Counted from the stretch's first letter, positions 16,804 through 26,436 are shown. The stretch is 41,318 nucleotides of DNA from Cryomorphaceae bacterium (GCA_017858515.1 JAFMBM010000027.1:1-41318), one strand, 5' to 3'. Notes: generated from the letters alone by a model not told the origin. Numbers and translations are program-made.

Positions 16804-17904
16804 ATGCACAAGGTGATGAACCTGGTTGGCGCCAGACCTCAGTTTATCAAATCAGCGGGAATTTCTAGGGAATTGGCCAAGCACTCTACTATTGAAGAAG
16901 TATTTGTGCATTCAGGGCAACACTACGATATTGAAATGTCTCAACTGTTTTTTAACGAACTCAATCTACCCAAGCCACACTTTCACTTAGGAGGAGATCA
17001 TAAAGAAGGGCAAGTTCAAATCGATTGGATGACAAAAGCAATGTGCGATTTGTTGCGTATTGAAAAACCGAATATCCTGATAGTCTATGGCGATACAGCC
17101 ACTACCCTTGCTGGTGCAAGAGCGGCAAGAGAATGCCATATCCCACTTGCGCATGTAGAGGCTGGATTACGTTCTTATAACCATTTAATGCCGGAAGAGT
17201 ACAACCGAGTACAAACTGACCGATTGAGCATGTGGTTGTTCTGTCCTACTCAAACTTCAATAGACAACCTCGCAAAAGAAAGTCTACTTTATTCTTCAAC
17301 TAGAAAAATCATTCTTAGTGGAGATGTCATGTACGATAATTTAGCCTTCGCTACAGAAAGGGTAAACATTTCATTTGTCTCAGCCATTACCAAAGGAAAA
17401 CCTTACGCACTTCTCACTTTGCATCGCAATTTTAATGTAGACGACATTCCAAGACTCCAGGCCATACTCCACTCAATAAAAGAATTAGCGATTGAAAAAG
17501 GTATTCAAATTGTTCTTCCCATTCATCCGCGTTTAACAAATCAAATTGTCAAACATCCTCAGATTGAAAAATGGCTTGACCCCTCTATCTTTATCAAAAT
17601 TCAGCCTGTTAGTTTTTTCGAGAGTATTTCTTTAATCAAACTTTCCGAATGGGTTCTCACCGATTCCGGTGGGTTGCAAAAGGAAGCTTGTATGCTCGGC
17701 AAAAAAGTTCTTATCCTAAGAAAAGAAACTGAGTGGATTGAATGGGTTGATTTAGGATTTGCTCATATTGTAGACCATTCTCTTCAGAAAATGAAAGAAG
17801 CGCTTGATTCAAAACTGCCACCTAAATCTAAGATTACGGGAATCTTAAATCGTAAAGCTGCGCCTATTATCGTTAACACCTTACTAGCCGATTTAGAAAA
17901 ATGA
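16804..17904 (+). CDS. wecB: UDP-N-acetylglucosamine 2-epimerase (non-hydrolysing)
   Basis: A 366-residue GT-B-fold epimerase that converts UDP-GlcNAc to UDP-ManNAc for surface polysaccharides. Family motifs are complete: GARPQFIK near the N-terminus, HSGQHYD, VYGDTATTLAGA, HVEAGLRSY, MPEEYNRVQTD and, near the C-terminus, LTDSGGLQKEA, which binds the nucleotide-sugar. I start at ATG 16804, preceded by an A-rich AAGGA-like site; an in-frame TTG at 16777 overlapping the radC stop is less likely. It overlaps the next gene by 4 bases (ATGA). No dehydrogenase for making ManNAcA lies next to it, so the end sugar is unknown. Confidence 0.93.
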   Translation: MHKVMNLVGARPQFIKSAGISRELAKHSTIEEVFVHSGQHYDIEMSQLFFNELNLPKPHFHLGGDHKEGQVQIDWMTKAMCDLLRIEKPNILIVYGDTATTLAGARAARECHIPLAHVEAGLRSYNHLMPEEYNRVQTDRLSMWLFCPTQTSIDNLAKESLLYSSTRKIILSGDVMYDNLAFATERVNISFVSAITKGKPYALLTLHRNFNVDDIPRLQAILHSIKELAIEKGIQIVLPIHPRLTNQIVKHPQIEKWLDPSIFIKIQPVSFFESISLIKLSEWVLTDSGGLQKEACMLGKKVLILRKETEWIEWVDLGFAHIVDHSLQKMKEALDSKLPPKSKITGILNRKAAPIIVNTLLADLEK

Positions 17905-19091
17905 TTAAATCGGTCATCCGATACCTTGCAATGTCGCTGCAGGTTTTAAAGAATAAAGATATTCGCAAGCTAGCCTTTAGGAAGCCGAATCAAAATATCC
18001 CATCAGATGAAATTTCATCTTTTGCCCTAGCGAAGTGGCTATTACATGCCCAAGATGAAAAAATAGATGGTGGATTTAGAACCTATTACTTAGATAAGCA
18101 ATGGACCAGTTCTTATCCAGAAACAAGTGGTTATATTATACCTGTGTTGTTAGAGGCTGCTGAGAAACTCCATTTTCCACCATTTAAAAAAAGTGCCTTA
18201 TGCGCGGCAGAGTGGCTACTGACTATTCAGAAATCAGATGGCGGTTGGCAAGGTGGATATATTCATCAAAATCGACCCTCAATAGTATTTAATACAGCCC
18301 AAGTAATTCGAGGCTTAATCGCCGCCTATAAGTTCACCTACAACGATCGATTTCTTAAAAGTGCAATAAAAGCCGGAGACTGGCTCGTTTCCATTCAGAA
18401 CACTGAAGGATTTTGGGAAAAGCACGTTTATTTAAATCGTATTAGAGTGTATGACACTTACGTAGCAGCCCCACTTGCCCAACTTTTTTTACTCACCTCC
18501 AAGCCAGAATACAAAATGGCGGCCATTGCTCAATGCGAATGGGTTATTCAAAAAAAGCAAAAGGAAAATGGCTGGTTTGAAGATGCTGATAACACCATTA
18601 AACACAATGATAGACCTATACTTCATACAATAGCTTATACCATTGATGGACTGCTTGAAACAGGTTTACTTCTGGGAAGAGAAGATTTTATTGAAGCGGC
18701 AAAAATTCCCGCTTTAGTTCTAGCGGAAAAATGGCGAATCAATGGAGCCTTAAACGGAAGATATGATTCTAATTGGATTGGTAGTGAAGCCTTTATAACC
18801 ACTGGTGGAGCTCAAATGGCAATTTCCTTTTTAAGATTATCTACTTACTACGCAGATTCATATTGGTCTGATCGATCTAGAGAGATACTTGACTTTTTAA
18901 AATCCATTCAAATTATGGAGACCGAAATGGAGGATGTGAAAGGAGCCATTTTCGGTTCTTATCCACTGTGGGGCCATTATGAAGCATTTGGAATTCCAAA
19001 TTGGGCAAACAAATATTTCCTGGAGGCACTATTAATGACTATGTCCGGAATTGGATCCGTCGTTCAAAAGAGAGAAAGCACCTCTCCCTAG
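17901..19091 (+). CDS. Alpha/alpha-toroid protein of polysaccharide-locus type
   Basis: A 396-residue cytoplasmic-looking protein built from repeated helix pairs with the pattern W-L-x-x-Q-x-x-D/E-G-x-W: AKWLLHAQ with DGGF, AEWLLTIQKSDGGWQGG, GDWLVSIQNTEGFW, CEWVIQKKQKENGWF. This is the alpha/alpha-barrel shared by terpene cyclases, glycoside hydrolases and uronyl epimerases. An SSYPETSGYIIP motif near residue 75 is, from memory, shared by proteins in exopolysaccharide loci, some misleadingly named delta-aminolevulinate dehydratase; it has no such fold. The ATGA overlap with wecB supports a role in polysaccharide or nucleotide-sugar chemistry. The function is not established. Its 3' end overlaps the convergent metal-efflux adaptor gene by 60 bases. 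Confidence 0.75.
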   Translation: MIKSVIRYLAMSLQVLKNKDIRKLAFRKPNQNIPSDEISSFALAKWLLHAQDEKIDGGFRTYYLDKQWTSSYPETSGYIIPVLLEAAEKLHFPPFKKSALCAAEWLLTIQKSDGGWQGGYIHQNRPSIVFNTAQVIRGLIAAYKFTYNDRFLKSAIKAGDWLVSIQNTEGFWEKHVYLNRIRVYDTYVAAPLAQLFLLTSKPEYKMAAIAQCEWVIQKKQKENGWFEDADNTIKHNDRPILHTIAYTIDGLLETGLLLGREDFIEAAKIPALVLAEKWRINGALNGRYDSNWIGSEAFITTGGAQMAISFLRLSTYYADSYWSDRSREILDFLKSIQIMETEMEDVKGAIFGSYPLWGHYEAFGIPNWANKYFLEALLMTMSGIGSVVQKRESTSP

Positions 19092-20207
19092 AAATCGGCT
19101 GCCTTTGGAGAAATCCGCTGAATTGAGTATTTCAATTTTACCATCGAAGGTCTTTCCTATTAAAATCTCTTTTGTTTGAAAGTGCTTTTCACTTTCTTCC
19201 TCAGAAATCAACTGCAATACGAAAAAACGCTGATCAATTTCTACAACTGATTCTTCTCTTATAGCCACTACTTCACGTTTTTCAGACAAAACCTCAGCTT
19301 CTACAAACATACCTGAGCTCATTTCCATTGCATCTTCTGCAACTAATAAATGTCCATGAATAGAGGCTGTTCTAGAGTCTTCGTCAATTGTTCTATTCAC
19401 TAAATGAACTTCAGCTTTATACTTCTTCGTTGTTCCGTTTTGCAATTGGAAAACGATTTCTTGTTGTTCTCGAATAGAGGAAAGATCTTTCTCAAGAACC
19501 ACTAATTCTATATGTGGATGGTCTAGGTTCACTATCTCCATTGCGATATCCGAAGGTTGAAGGAAAACACCAATACTAATTTCAACCTTGTTTAAATTAC
19601 CTGAAATTGGCGCACGAACAACGATTTCACTTCCAATAGTTTCTGACGTCAACCTATCTGGATTCAAATGCATCATTTCTAAGGTTTTCTTTAAGCTTTG
19701 GTACCTTGCTTTGGCTACTTCAAACTCTGCTTGAACTTTTGCGAAATTCTTTTGAGAAGTAACATTGTCTTCTCTTAAATAAGATTGACGTTTGAAATCG
19801 GCTTCAAGCATCGCGAGCACGGCTCTGCTTTCTAAATAATCTCTTTGAATTTCAAGGTATTTTGGATTTTCAAGTACAAACAGTTTTTGCCCCTTCTCTA
19901 CACTCTCGCCGGCATAGGGGAAAATGTTTTTCACGTATCCTTCAAAATAAGCACTCACTTTAGCGCTATGCTGTGGAGGGACCTCCACTCTGCCAGTCGT
20001 TTGAATTTTGTGATAAAAAACAGTGGAATCAAAAGAAATGATCTCGATTTGCATTTCTTCAATTTGATCATTACTTATAACCAATTCATCACTATGGATG
20101 TGCAACTCCTCTTCGTGAGATGAATTTTCTTCCTCAGAGGTATGGCATCCTGTTAGGGAAAAAAACAAAAAAACGATAAGGCAAACAAGTCTAATTACTC
20201 GATTCAT
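19032..20207 (-). CDS. Heavy-metal RND efflux adaptor lipoprotein (CzcB/CusB-like)
   Basis: This 391-residue membrane-fusion protein links the inner-membrane pump to the outer channel. It starts with a lipoprotein signal (FSLTGC, C21), followed by a His/Glu-rich stretch (HEEELHIHSDE) that may bind metal. Then come the split lipoyl/barrel-sandwich domain (GRVEVPPQHSAKVSAYFEG and VRAPISGNLNKVEI), a helical hairpin between them (about 110-170), a beta-barrel and a membrane-proximal domain. It ends in GHSH. The ATG at 20207 is chosen over an upstream in-frame TTG at 20222. It begins 16 bases after the stop of the fused pump gene, so they form one operon. Its 3' end overlaps the convergent toroid gene by 60 bases. 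Confidence 0.92.
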   Translation of the reverse strand: MNRVIRLVCLIVFLFFSLTGCHTSEEENSSHEEELHIHSDELVISNDQIEEMQIEIISFDSTVFYHKIQTTGRVEVPPQHSAKVSAYFEGYVKNIFPYAGESVEKGQKLFVLENPKYLEIQRDYLESRAVLAMLEADFKRQSYLREDNVTSQKNFAKVQAEFEVAKARYQSLKKTLEMMHLNPDRLTSETIGSEIVVRAPISGNLNKVEISIGVFLQPSDIAMEIVNLDHPHIELVVLEKDLSSIREQQEIVFQLQNGTTKKYKAEVHLVNRTIDEDSRTASIHGHLLVAEDAMEMSSGMFVEAEVLSEKREVVAIREESVVEIDQRFFVLQLISEEESEKHFQTKEILIGKTFDGKIEILNSADFSKGSRFLGRGAFSLLNDGSNSGHSH

Positions 20208-20223
20208 AATGTGAATTTGCAAG

Positions 20224-23200
20224 TTAATCTATCAGATAATTTAACTCTAAAGCAGAGAAATTATACATCAACAATGAATTTAAATACCTCATTTCTATAG
20301 CCTTGGAATTTTCAACTATTTGCACATACTGCAAGAAATCGATCTCTCCCTTAGCTAGGGAAAGTATAGCTTGATTCATTAATTCGTCTGCCAACAGCCT
20401 TCCCGTCTTTTCAAAATAGTCTATTTCTTCTTTTTCTTTCTCAAGCTCAGAAAGCCATTTTTGATAACTGCTTTTTCTTTGGATGGTCTTATTCTCTGCT
20501 ACTTGAATTTGTATTTCGGTTTCAATTTTTGCGGCGTCGATTCTTGATTTCTGTGCGCCAAACCAAAGTGGGATGGCCAATCCCGCCTCAATTCCCGAAT
20601 AATTTCTTGCCTCTTGCCCACTATTTGATCCCTGAAAAACAGCCACTTCTACATCTGGCCACAAAAGGTTGCGTTCTAATTTCTCCTTTGCTCTAGAGAG
20701 TTCTATCGCTTTGGAATGATATAAAAATGAGGGATTTTGCAACTCGTCTTTAGATAAGAGCACTATTTGACCTAGTTCTTTTTCCAATGGAAAGACCAAT
20801 GTATCCGATTGAACCCATTGATTCAAAATATTTATCGACTGCTTATATTCAAGTGAAGCAGCCCTAAGCTCCCTTTGAACTTCACTACTTTTTGTAATGG
20901 TTAGTAGTTTCTCTATGTAACTTGTCTCGCCTACTTCAAATCGAAGGCTTGCCGACTGTTCCAAAGAATGGTATAAGCTATCTAGATAGTTCAGTCTTAA
21001 AAGAATTTCTTCCCAATAGAGAATAGAATAATAGGCTTTTGAAATTTCCTTTCGAATTCGCCATCCATCTAAATTATAGCGAGCTTCACTTATTCCAGTT
21101 TGGTTTTCTAGAATTTTAGATCTAGAACCGTAGACCGTCGGAAAGGCTACAGACTGCCTTAATCCCCACACATTGAGAGGCAGTCCATTAGCAGCAATAT
21201 TATTTTCATCGTAGCCATAGAAAATTTGTGTTTTGTCTAAATCAATCGCTCCAGATTCTAGCTCTTTGCTTTGCAATACCTCTCCTTTGGAAGCTAACAA
21301 TTGTCTGTTCTTTTTCAGTCCTATTTCAATGGCTTCCTCTAAGTTTACTTCCCTAGAGGGCTGTGCATTTGAATAAATAGGAATTAGTAAACACAAGAAG
21401 AGCATCGCCCTTAATCCACTTTGTGAGACCCGTATTTTTTTTGAATACACCAGATAATACAGAACAGGTAAAACGATGAGAGTTAGGAAAGTTGAGGTAA
21501 TCAAACCTCCGACTACCACGGTTGCCAGCGGGCGTTGAACTTCGGCCCCAGCTGAGGTCGACAGCGCCATAGGGAGAAATCCCAAAGCAGCGGCAGAGGC
21601 GGTTAGTAATACAGGTCGCAATCTATTTTGAGTGCCTGTTATAATACGATCGCGCAAACTACCTTTACCTTCTTCATTCAACTTATTGAACTCTTCAATA
21701 AGAACAATTCCATTTAAGACAGCGATCCCAAAAAGAGCAATAAAACCTATTCCAGCAGAAATGCTAAAAGGCATAGAGCGGACACTAAGGAATACAATTC
21801 CGCCCACGGCAGCAAGAGGAATTGTGCTGTAGATAATAAGGGCCTGTTTAATAGAACGGAAAGCAAAATAGAGCAGAATGAGAATTAAAAAAAGTGCGAG
21901 TGGTACAGCGTAAGCGAGTCTTTTTTTAGCTGTTTGAAGGTTTTCGAATTGACCGCCCAACTCAATAGTATAACCAATAGGCAATTGAATATTGTCTGCA
22001 ATAATCGTTTGTACATCACTTACAACCGATTCCAAGTCGCGATTTCTAATATTCACACTTACCACAACACGTCTCTTAGTATTATCTCGTGAAATTTTAG
22101 CGGGCGAATGAGTGAAATCGATAAATGCAAACTCTCTTAAAGGAAGGCTTTCTCCATTCGGAATGGTAACTGGGGTGTTTCGTAACGCTTCCATATCATT
22201 TCTTGACGCTTCATCAAATCGAAGTACCAAGTCGAACTGTTTTTCCCCTTCAAAAATTCTTCCAGCAACCTTTCCGGCAAAACCAACAGAGACAATTTCA
22301 CTTAAATCGGAAACATTTAATCCATATAAAGCCATTCGATCCTTATCGAAAAGAACCTCCATTTGGGGAAGTCCAGCAATTTTCTCAACAGTAATATCCA
22401 CCGCACCCTCAACCTCATCAATTGCATTTTGAATTTCGAGCGCCTTGGAATAAAGAATATCTAAATCATCGCCAAAAACCTTGATTGCTAAATCTGATTT
22501 AACCCCCGTAATGAGTTCATTAAAACGCATTTCAATAGGCTGGGTAAATTCATAATCGACTCCAGGAATGCGCATTAATGCTAATTTAAATACCTCCGCC
22601 AGTTCATCTTTTGATTCAGCCGTTGTCCAAAACTTGCGTGGCTTTAGTTTAATAATAACATCGCTCTCTTCCAACGACATTGGATCTGTAGGAACCTCTG
22701 CTGCTCCAATCCTACTAACTACCTGCTCAACTTCTGGAAACTCAAGTAGGATGGCTTCCATTTTTGTAGTGAGTTGAACTGTTTCACTTAAGGAAGTACC
22801 TGATTTTAAGACTGGTTGAATTACAAAATCGCCCTCGTCTAAGGTTGGAATAAATTCTCCACCCATTTTAGAAAAAATCCATGTAGAACCAAAGAGGACT
22901 ACAAGAGCAGCAACTAGAATCAGTTTAGATCGATCTAAACTCCAATTTAAAACCGGACTATACCAACTTTGAAGTGTCAAAATCAATCTAGAAGCAAAAT
23001 TGGATCGTTCTTCTTGAGGTTTAATCAACAAGGAAGACATAACAGGCACATAGGTAAAACAAAGAAAAATAGCGCCAATAAGTGCGAAGCAAAAAACTTC
23101 GGCCATAGGCTTAAACATCTTTCCTTCAATTCCTGTGAGGCTTAAAACGGGAATAAATACAATAAGAATAATCAGTTGCCCGAAGATAGCAGAATGCATC

Positions 23201-24546
23201 ATCCGGCTACTGGCAAAAGCCGTCAAATTATTGATCTCCAAAGAGCGTTCTTCCTTCGACAATACCTGAAGTTGCTTCGCTTTGGTATTGATTGTGAATG
23301 AGACGAATTCCACAATAATTACCGCACCATCTATAATAATTCCAAAATCAATGGCGCCTAGACTCATCAGATTGGCATCTACTTTAAAAATATACATCAA
23401 TCCGATGGCGAAGAGTAAACACAAAGGAATGACGGATGCAACGACCAATCCAGAGCGCCAATTCCCTAATAAAAGCACAACGACAAAAATGACGACTAAG
23501 CAACCCAGAATTAGATTTTCTGCTAGGGTAAAACTCGTTTTATCAATGAGTTCGCTTCTTTCTAAAAAAGGATTGATTCGAATTCCTTCAGGCAAAGCCG
23601 CTTGAATTTCTTCAACCCTTTTCTTTACAGCTTCAATAACCTCCTTTGAATTTGCGCCCTTCAACATCATTACTTGGCCCATAACCTTTTCTCCTTCCGC
23701 ATTTCCGGTAATTGCCCCGAAGCGATTCGCCTTGCCATACTCAACTTTTGCCAGATCTCTAATCCGCAACACACCATGCTCGTCCGATCTAACAATCAAA
23801 TTCTCTATATCCTTAATGCTGAGCAATAAACCTTGAGCTCGAATGAAATACGACTTTCCATTTTTTTCGATATAGGAGCCGCCCACCACTCCATTATTTT
23901 CAGCCAGAACCTTGTACACTTGATTTACCGAAACTTTGGAGCTTTTCAATCGGTTGGGATAGAGTGCTACTTCGTATTGTTTCAAATCGCCACCCCAAGT
24001 ATTGACCTCAACAACACCTGGAATTCCAGATAGCTGACGCTTTACAATCCAATCTTGAATGGTGCGTATATCCATTAATGAATATCGATCCTTAAGTGCA
24101 GGGTCTAGCTCAAGGGTATATTGATAAATTTCACCCAATCCCGTAGTAACTGGTCCCATAAAAGGACTACCAAAGTCTTTCGGAATCTGCTCTTCTGCAC
24201 TTTTAATCTTTTCCGCTATCAGTTGACGTGGTAAATAGGTCCCAAAATCATCCTTAAAAACAACGGTAACTACGGACAGTCCAAACTTAGAAATCGACCG
24301 AATTTCTTTGACTCCGGGTAGATTGGCCATTTCCAATTCTACGGGATAAGTTAAAAACCTCTCAACATCTTCTGTCCCAAGATCTTTCGAGGTGGTAATA
24401 ATTTGAACTTGGTTGTTCGTTATATCCGGAACTGCACTAATAGAAATTTGAGTGAGAGAGAAAAGTCCAAAAACCACTATTCCTGCAGAAATAAGAAGAA
24501 CAATGACCTTATTTCTGAGGCTAAATGAAATTATTCTACTCAGCAT
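20224..24546 (-). CDS. CzcA-type heavy-metal RND pump fused to a TolC-family channel
   Basis: A 1440-residue protein with two parts. Residues 1 to about 1040 are a complete HME-RND pump: 12 membrane helices, two periplasmic loops, and the TM4 proton-relay residues D400, D406 and E413 in DFGIIIDGAVIIVEF, spaced as in CzcA, which points to divalent ions (Zn, Co, Cd, Ni) rather than Cu/Ag. The usual EN after TM4 is EF here. A second signal-like segment (MLFLCLLIPIYSNAQ, about 1047-1061) then leads into a TolC/CzcC-like domain of about 380 residues with long coiled helices (EEAIEIGLKKNRQL at its start). After cleavage the channel part could reach the outer membrane. The adaptor gene follows 16 bases downstream. 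Confidence 0.93.
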   Translation of the reverse strand: MLSRIISFSLRNKVIVLLISAGIVVFGLFSLTQISISAVPDITNNQVQIITTSKDLGTEDVERFLTYPVELEMANLPGVKEIRSISKFGLSVVTVVFKDDFGTYLPRQLIAEKIKSAEEQIPKDFGSPFMGPVTTGLGEIYQYTLELDPALKDRYSLMDIRTIQDWIVKRQLSGIPGVVEVNTWGGDLKQYEVALYPNRLKSSKVSVNQVYKVLAENNGVVGGSYIEKNGKSYFIRAQGLLLSIKDIENLIVRSDEHGVLRIRDLAKVEYGKANRFGAITGNAEGEKVMGQVMMLKGANSKEVIEAVKKRVEEIQAALPEGIRINPFLERSELIDKTSFTLAENLILGCLVVIFVVVLLLGNWRSGLVVASVIPLCLLFAIGLMYIFKVDANLMSLGAIDFGIIIDGAVIIVEFVSFTINTKAKQLQVLSKEERSLEINNLTAFASSRMMHSAIFGQLIILIVFIPVLSLTGIEGKMFKPMAEVFCFALIGAIFLCFTYVPVMSSLLIKPQEERSNFASRLILTLQSWYSPVLNWSLDRSKLILVAALVVLFGSTWIFSKMGGEFIPTLDEGDFVIQPVLKSGTSLSETVQLTTKMEAILLEFPEVEQVVSRIGAAEVPTDPMSLEESDVIIKLKPRKFWTTAESKDELAEVFKLALMRIPGVDYEFTQPIEMRFNELITGVKSDLAIKVFGDDLDILYSKALEIQNAIDEVEGAVDITVEKIAGLPQMEVLFDKDRMALYGLNVSDLSEIVSVGFAGKVAGRIFEGEKQFDLVLRFDEASRNDMEALRNTPVTIPNGESLPLREFAFIDFTHSPAKISRDNTKRRVVVSVNIRNRDLESVVSDVQTIIADNIQLPIGYTIELGGQFENLQTAKKRLAYAVPLALFLILILLYFAFRSIKQALIIYSTIPLAAVGGIVFLSVRSMPFSISAGIGFIALFGIAVLNGIVLIEEFNKLNEEGKGSLRDRIITGTQNRLRPVLLTASAAALGFLPMALSTSAGAEVQRPLATVVVGGLITSTFLTLIVLPVLYYLVYSKKIRVSQSGLRAMLFLCLLIPIYSNAQPSREVNLEEAIEIGLKKNRQLLASKGEVLQSKELESGAIDLDKTQIFYGYDENNIAANGLPLNVWGLRQSVAFPTVYGSRSKILENQTGISEARYNLDGWRIRKEISKAYYSILYWEEILLRLNYLDSLYHSLEQSASLRFEVGETSYIEKLLTITKSSEVQRELRAASLEYKQSINILNQWVQSDTLVFPLEKELGQIVLLSKDELQNPSFLYHSKAIELSRAKEKLERNLLWPDVEVAVFQGSNSGQEARNYSGIEAGLAIPLWFGAQKSRIDAAKIETEIQIQVAENKTIQRKSSYQKWLSELEKEKEEIDYFEKTGRLLADELMNQAILSLAKGEIDFLQYVQIVENSKAIEMRYLNSLLMYNFSALELNYLID

Positions 24547-24713
24547 TTGAGTTTCAGTTGGTTCAAATTAAGTGGATATTTTAAAGTGTTAAATGTAATC
24601 AGACCAATTTAGTTTAGCATTAGTAGACGAAAGGTCTCCCCAATGAATTTACATTCGTGTTGTAGATAACTTGCCAGCCCCTTTTTAAAATAGCTCATTG
24701 AAAGGAGTTAATT
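24547..24713. other. Divergent promoter region, metal pump versus divIC
   Basis: This 167-base gap must contain the promoters for both directions. Near matches to TAnnTTTG are TACATTTA on the - strand (about 24597-24590, upstream of the pump) and TACATTCG on the + strand (about 24650-24657). Neither has a clear -33 TTG at the usual spacing. I see no obvious metal-regulator operator and no regulator gene next to the pump. Confidence 0.3.
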
Positions 24714-25034
24714 TTGAGTGCTATGAAAATTAAGTTGCCTCGATATCTTGTTTTTCTCAAGAACAAATTTTGGTTTTCAGGAATTGCCTTTGCGCTATGG
24801 ATGTGTTTTCTGGATTCTAATTCACTCCTCATTCATTTAGAATTGAGCTCAGAAATACGCGAACTAAAAGAGGGTGTAGAGTTTTATGAGTCTGAACTTC
24901 AGAGAGATAAACAGAAGCTTTTAGAATTAACAAGCGATCCACTTTTACTTGAAAAGTTCGCTAGAGAAGAATACTGGCTTTGTAAGGAGAATGAAGAAAT
25001 ATTCCTTATTTCTCGAGCTGAAGTAGAGGAATAA
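24714..25034 (+). CDS. FtsB/DivIC-family cell-division protein
   Basis: A 106-residue bitopic protein: short cytoplasmic N-terminus, one membrane helix (about 22-38, FSGIAFALWMCF), then a coiled coil (SSEIRELKEGVEFYESELQRD) and a conserved-type end with LEKFAREEYWL, typical of DivIC/FtsB septum-formation initiators that join FtsL and FtsQ in the divisome. The TTG at 24714 has an AAAGGAG six bases upstream (24701-24707), better placed than for the ATG at 24723, so I keep the TTG, with some doubt. In Bacteroidota this gene often precedes the methylmalonyl-CoA mutase genes, as here. Confidence 0.85.
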   Translation: MSAMKIKLPRYLVFLKNKFWFSGIAFALWMCFLDSNSLLIHLELSSEIRELKEGVEFYESELQRDKQKLLELTSDPLLLEKFAREEYWLCKENEEIFLISRAEVEE

Positions 25035-25134
25035 TTTCTATTAGAGTAAATTTCTATCGTCTTTAGATTTTTAAATCATTCCTTGGTAGCTCATCCAATA
25101 CTACAGTAAATTGCCTTCTTTAAGAATAGAAAAG

Positions 25135-26436
25135 ATGCAAACCTTAGAATCTGATTTTGCAGAACAGACTTCAGAGCAATGGTGGAAAATTATTGAGAAG
25201 GAGCTGAAGGGCCAAGCTCGAGAGAGTTTATACAAAACCTGGTTGGAAGGAATGATCGTCCCTCCCTTTCATTCATGGGAGCAAGCACGAAATACTAAGG
25301 CATTATTTAGTGAAGGAATTTGGAGAAGTGCTGAAGTCTCTGATTCTAATAAAGCCTTACTAGAATCCTTAAATCGAGGTGCGGAAGCATTTGTTCTAAA
25401 GACGAAGGCTTCTGATTTAAAAGAAAATTTAGCTGGCGTTCAATTAAATTTTCTCTTTGGATGGTATGAGACACAAGAGCCAAAAGCTCTGACCGAAGCT
25501 TATACTCAGTTTCTTGAGTCGGAAGAAATTGTAAAGGAAGAGGCAGCAGGAAGTTTGGGATTTGATCCCCTAGCCTTTCGATCTGAAAATCCAGATTTTG
25601 ATTTCCCTTTATTCTTGAAAGAGCTATCCAACCCAGAATGGGATGTATGGACGCATCGGCATTTTATTGATTTAAGAAAGTATCAAAATGCAGGCGCACC
25701 AGCCGACTTTCAACTCGCCATGGCTCTCTCTGCCGCATATGAACATTTCTACCACAATCCTGCTGCCAACCCAAATCACTTCCATTTTGCTTTTGCTCAG
25801 GGTCGCGATTTCCTTCTTGAAACTGCCAAACTGCGCTCTTTCAGAATCCTATGGAAAAAGTTGATCCACGAACTTGGAATAGACATTCTGCCATCGAAAA
25901 CCTTTGTTAGTGCAGAGAATAGTTATCGCTATCTTTCAGGAACAGATCCGCATGGCAATCTTTTAAGATTAACTACCAATGCCCTCTCTTCTGTTTTGGG
26001 TGGAGCCGACTTCGTTTTGCTCAACCCACATACAATCGATTACAATTTCGAACAAGAAAAACACTTACCAATAAATATTCTTCACTTGATTCGCTTCGAA
26101 GCAGGCTTGGATGAGAAGCTCGATCGTACTGCTGGAAGCTATTCCATTGAGGCATTAACTAGTGAATTAGCTTCAAGAGCTTGGGAGGTATTTAAAGAAA
26201 TTGAGAAAGAAGGTGGTTGGATGAAAGCAGTTCAATCGGGCTGGGTAGATTCAAAAATTAAAACGGCCCATTTAAAAGAACAAGAATCCTTTGAAAAAGG
26301 CGAATTACCCATTATCGGATCCGATTTATTTCCCTACTCGCTTAACTCAAATAAACCTAGGAAATCTGCTAATACGCCCCACTTCCCTATTCAAAGACTT
26401 GCCGAAGGGGTAGAACATAAAACAACTTCCAAATGA
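25135..26436 (+). CDS. mutA: Methylmalonyl-CoA mutase small subunit
   Basis: A 433-residue protein related to the mutase TIM barrel, but lacking both substrate-specific motifs and any C-terminal B12-binding domain (no DxHxxG). This is the non-catalytic alpha/small chain that pairs with MutB. Recognisable parts are [13 protein letters not shown] near the N-terminus and an [24 protein letters not shown] region (cited in part) near residue 350, equivalent to the GGSxxVExLT segment of MutB. It is shorter than the small chain of Propionibacterium, which retains a C-terminal domain. The ATG at 25135 is chosen over an in-frame TTG at 25111. It overlaps mutB by 4 bases. Confidence 0.9.
   Translation: MQTLESDFAEQTSEQWWKIIEKELKGQARESLYKTWLEGMIVPPFHSWEQARNTKALFSEGIWRSAEVSDSNKALLESLNRGAEAFVLKTKASDLKENLAGVQLNFLFGWYETQEPKALTEAYTQFLESEEIVKEEAAGSLGFDPLAFRSENPDFDFPLFLKELSNPEWDVWTHRHFIDLRKYQNAGAPADFQLAMALSAAYEHFYHNPAANPNHFHFAFAQGRDFLLETAKLRSFRILWKKLIHELGIDILPSKTFVSAENSYRYLSGTDPHGNLLRLTTNALSSVLGGADFVLLNPHTIDYNFEQEKHLPINILHLIRFEAGLDEKLDRTAGSYSIEALTSELASRAWEVFKEIEKEGGWMKAVQSGWVDSKIKTAHLKEQESFEKGELPIIGSDLFPYSLNSNKPRKSANTPHFPIQRLAEGVEHKTTSK

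Noticed and set aside
17901-19091. Delta-aminolevulinate dehydratase as function of the toroid protein
   Set aside because: That name circulates for related proteins, but the sequence shows helix-pair repeats and none of the metal and lysine motifs of a TIM-barrel HemB.
22112-22432. Open + strand frames opposite the metal pump (also at 23282-23605)
   Set aside because: Long antisense frames are expected opposite a 4.3-kb gene; the pump motifs are intact on the other strand.
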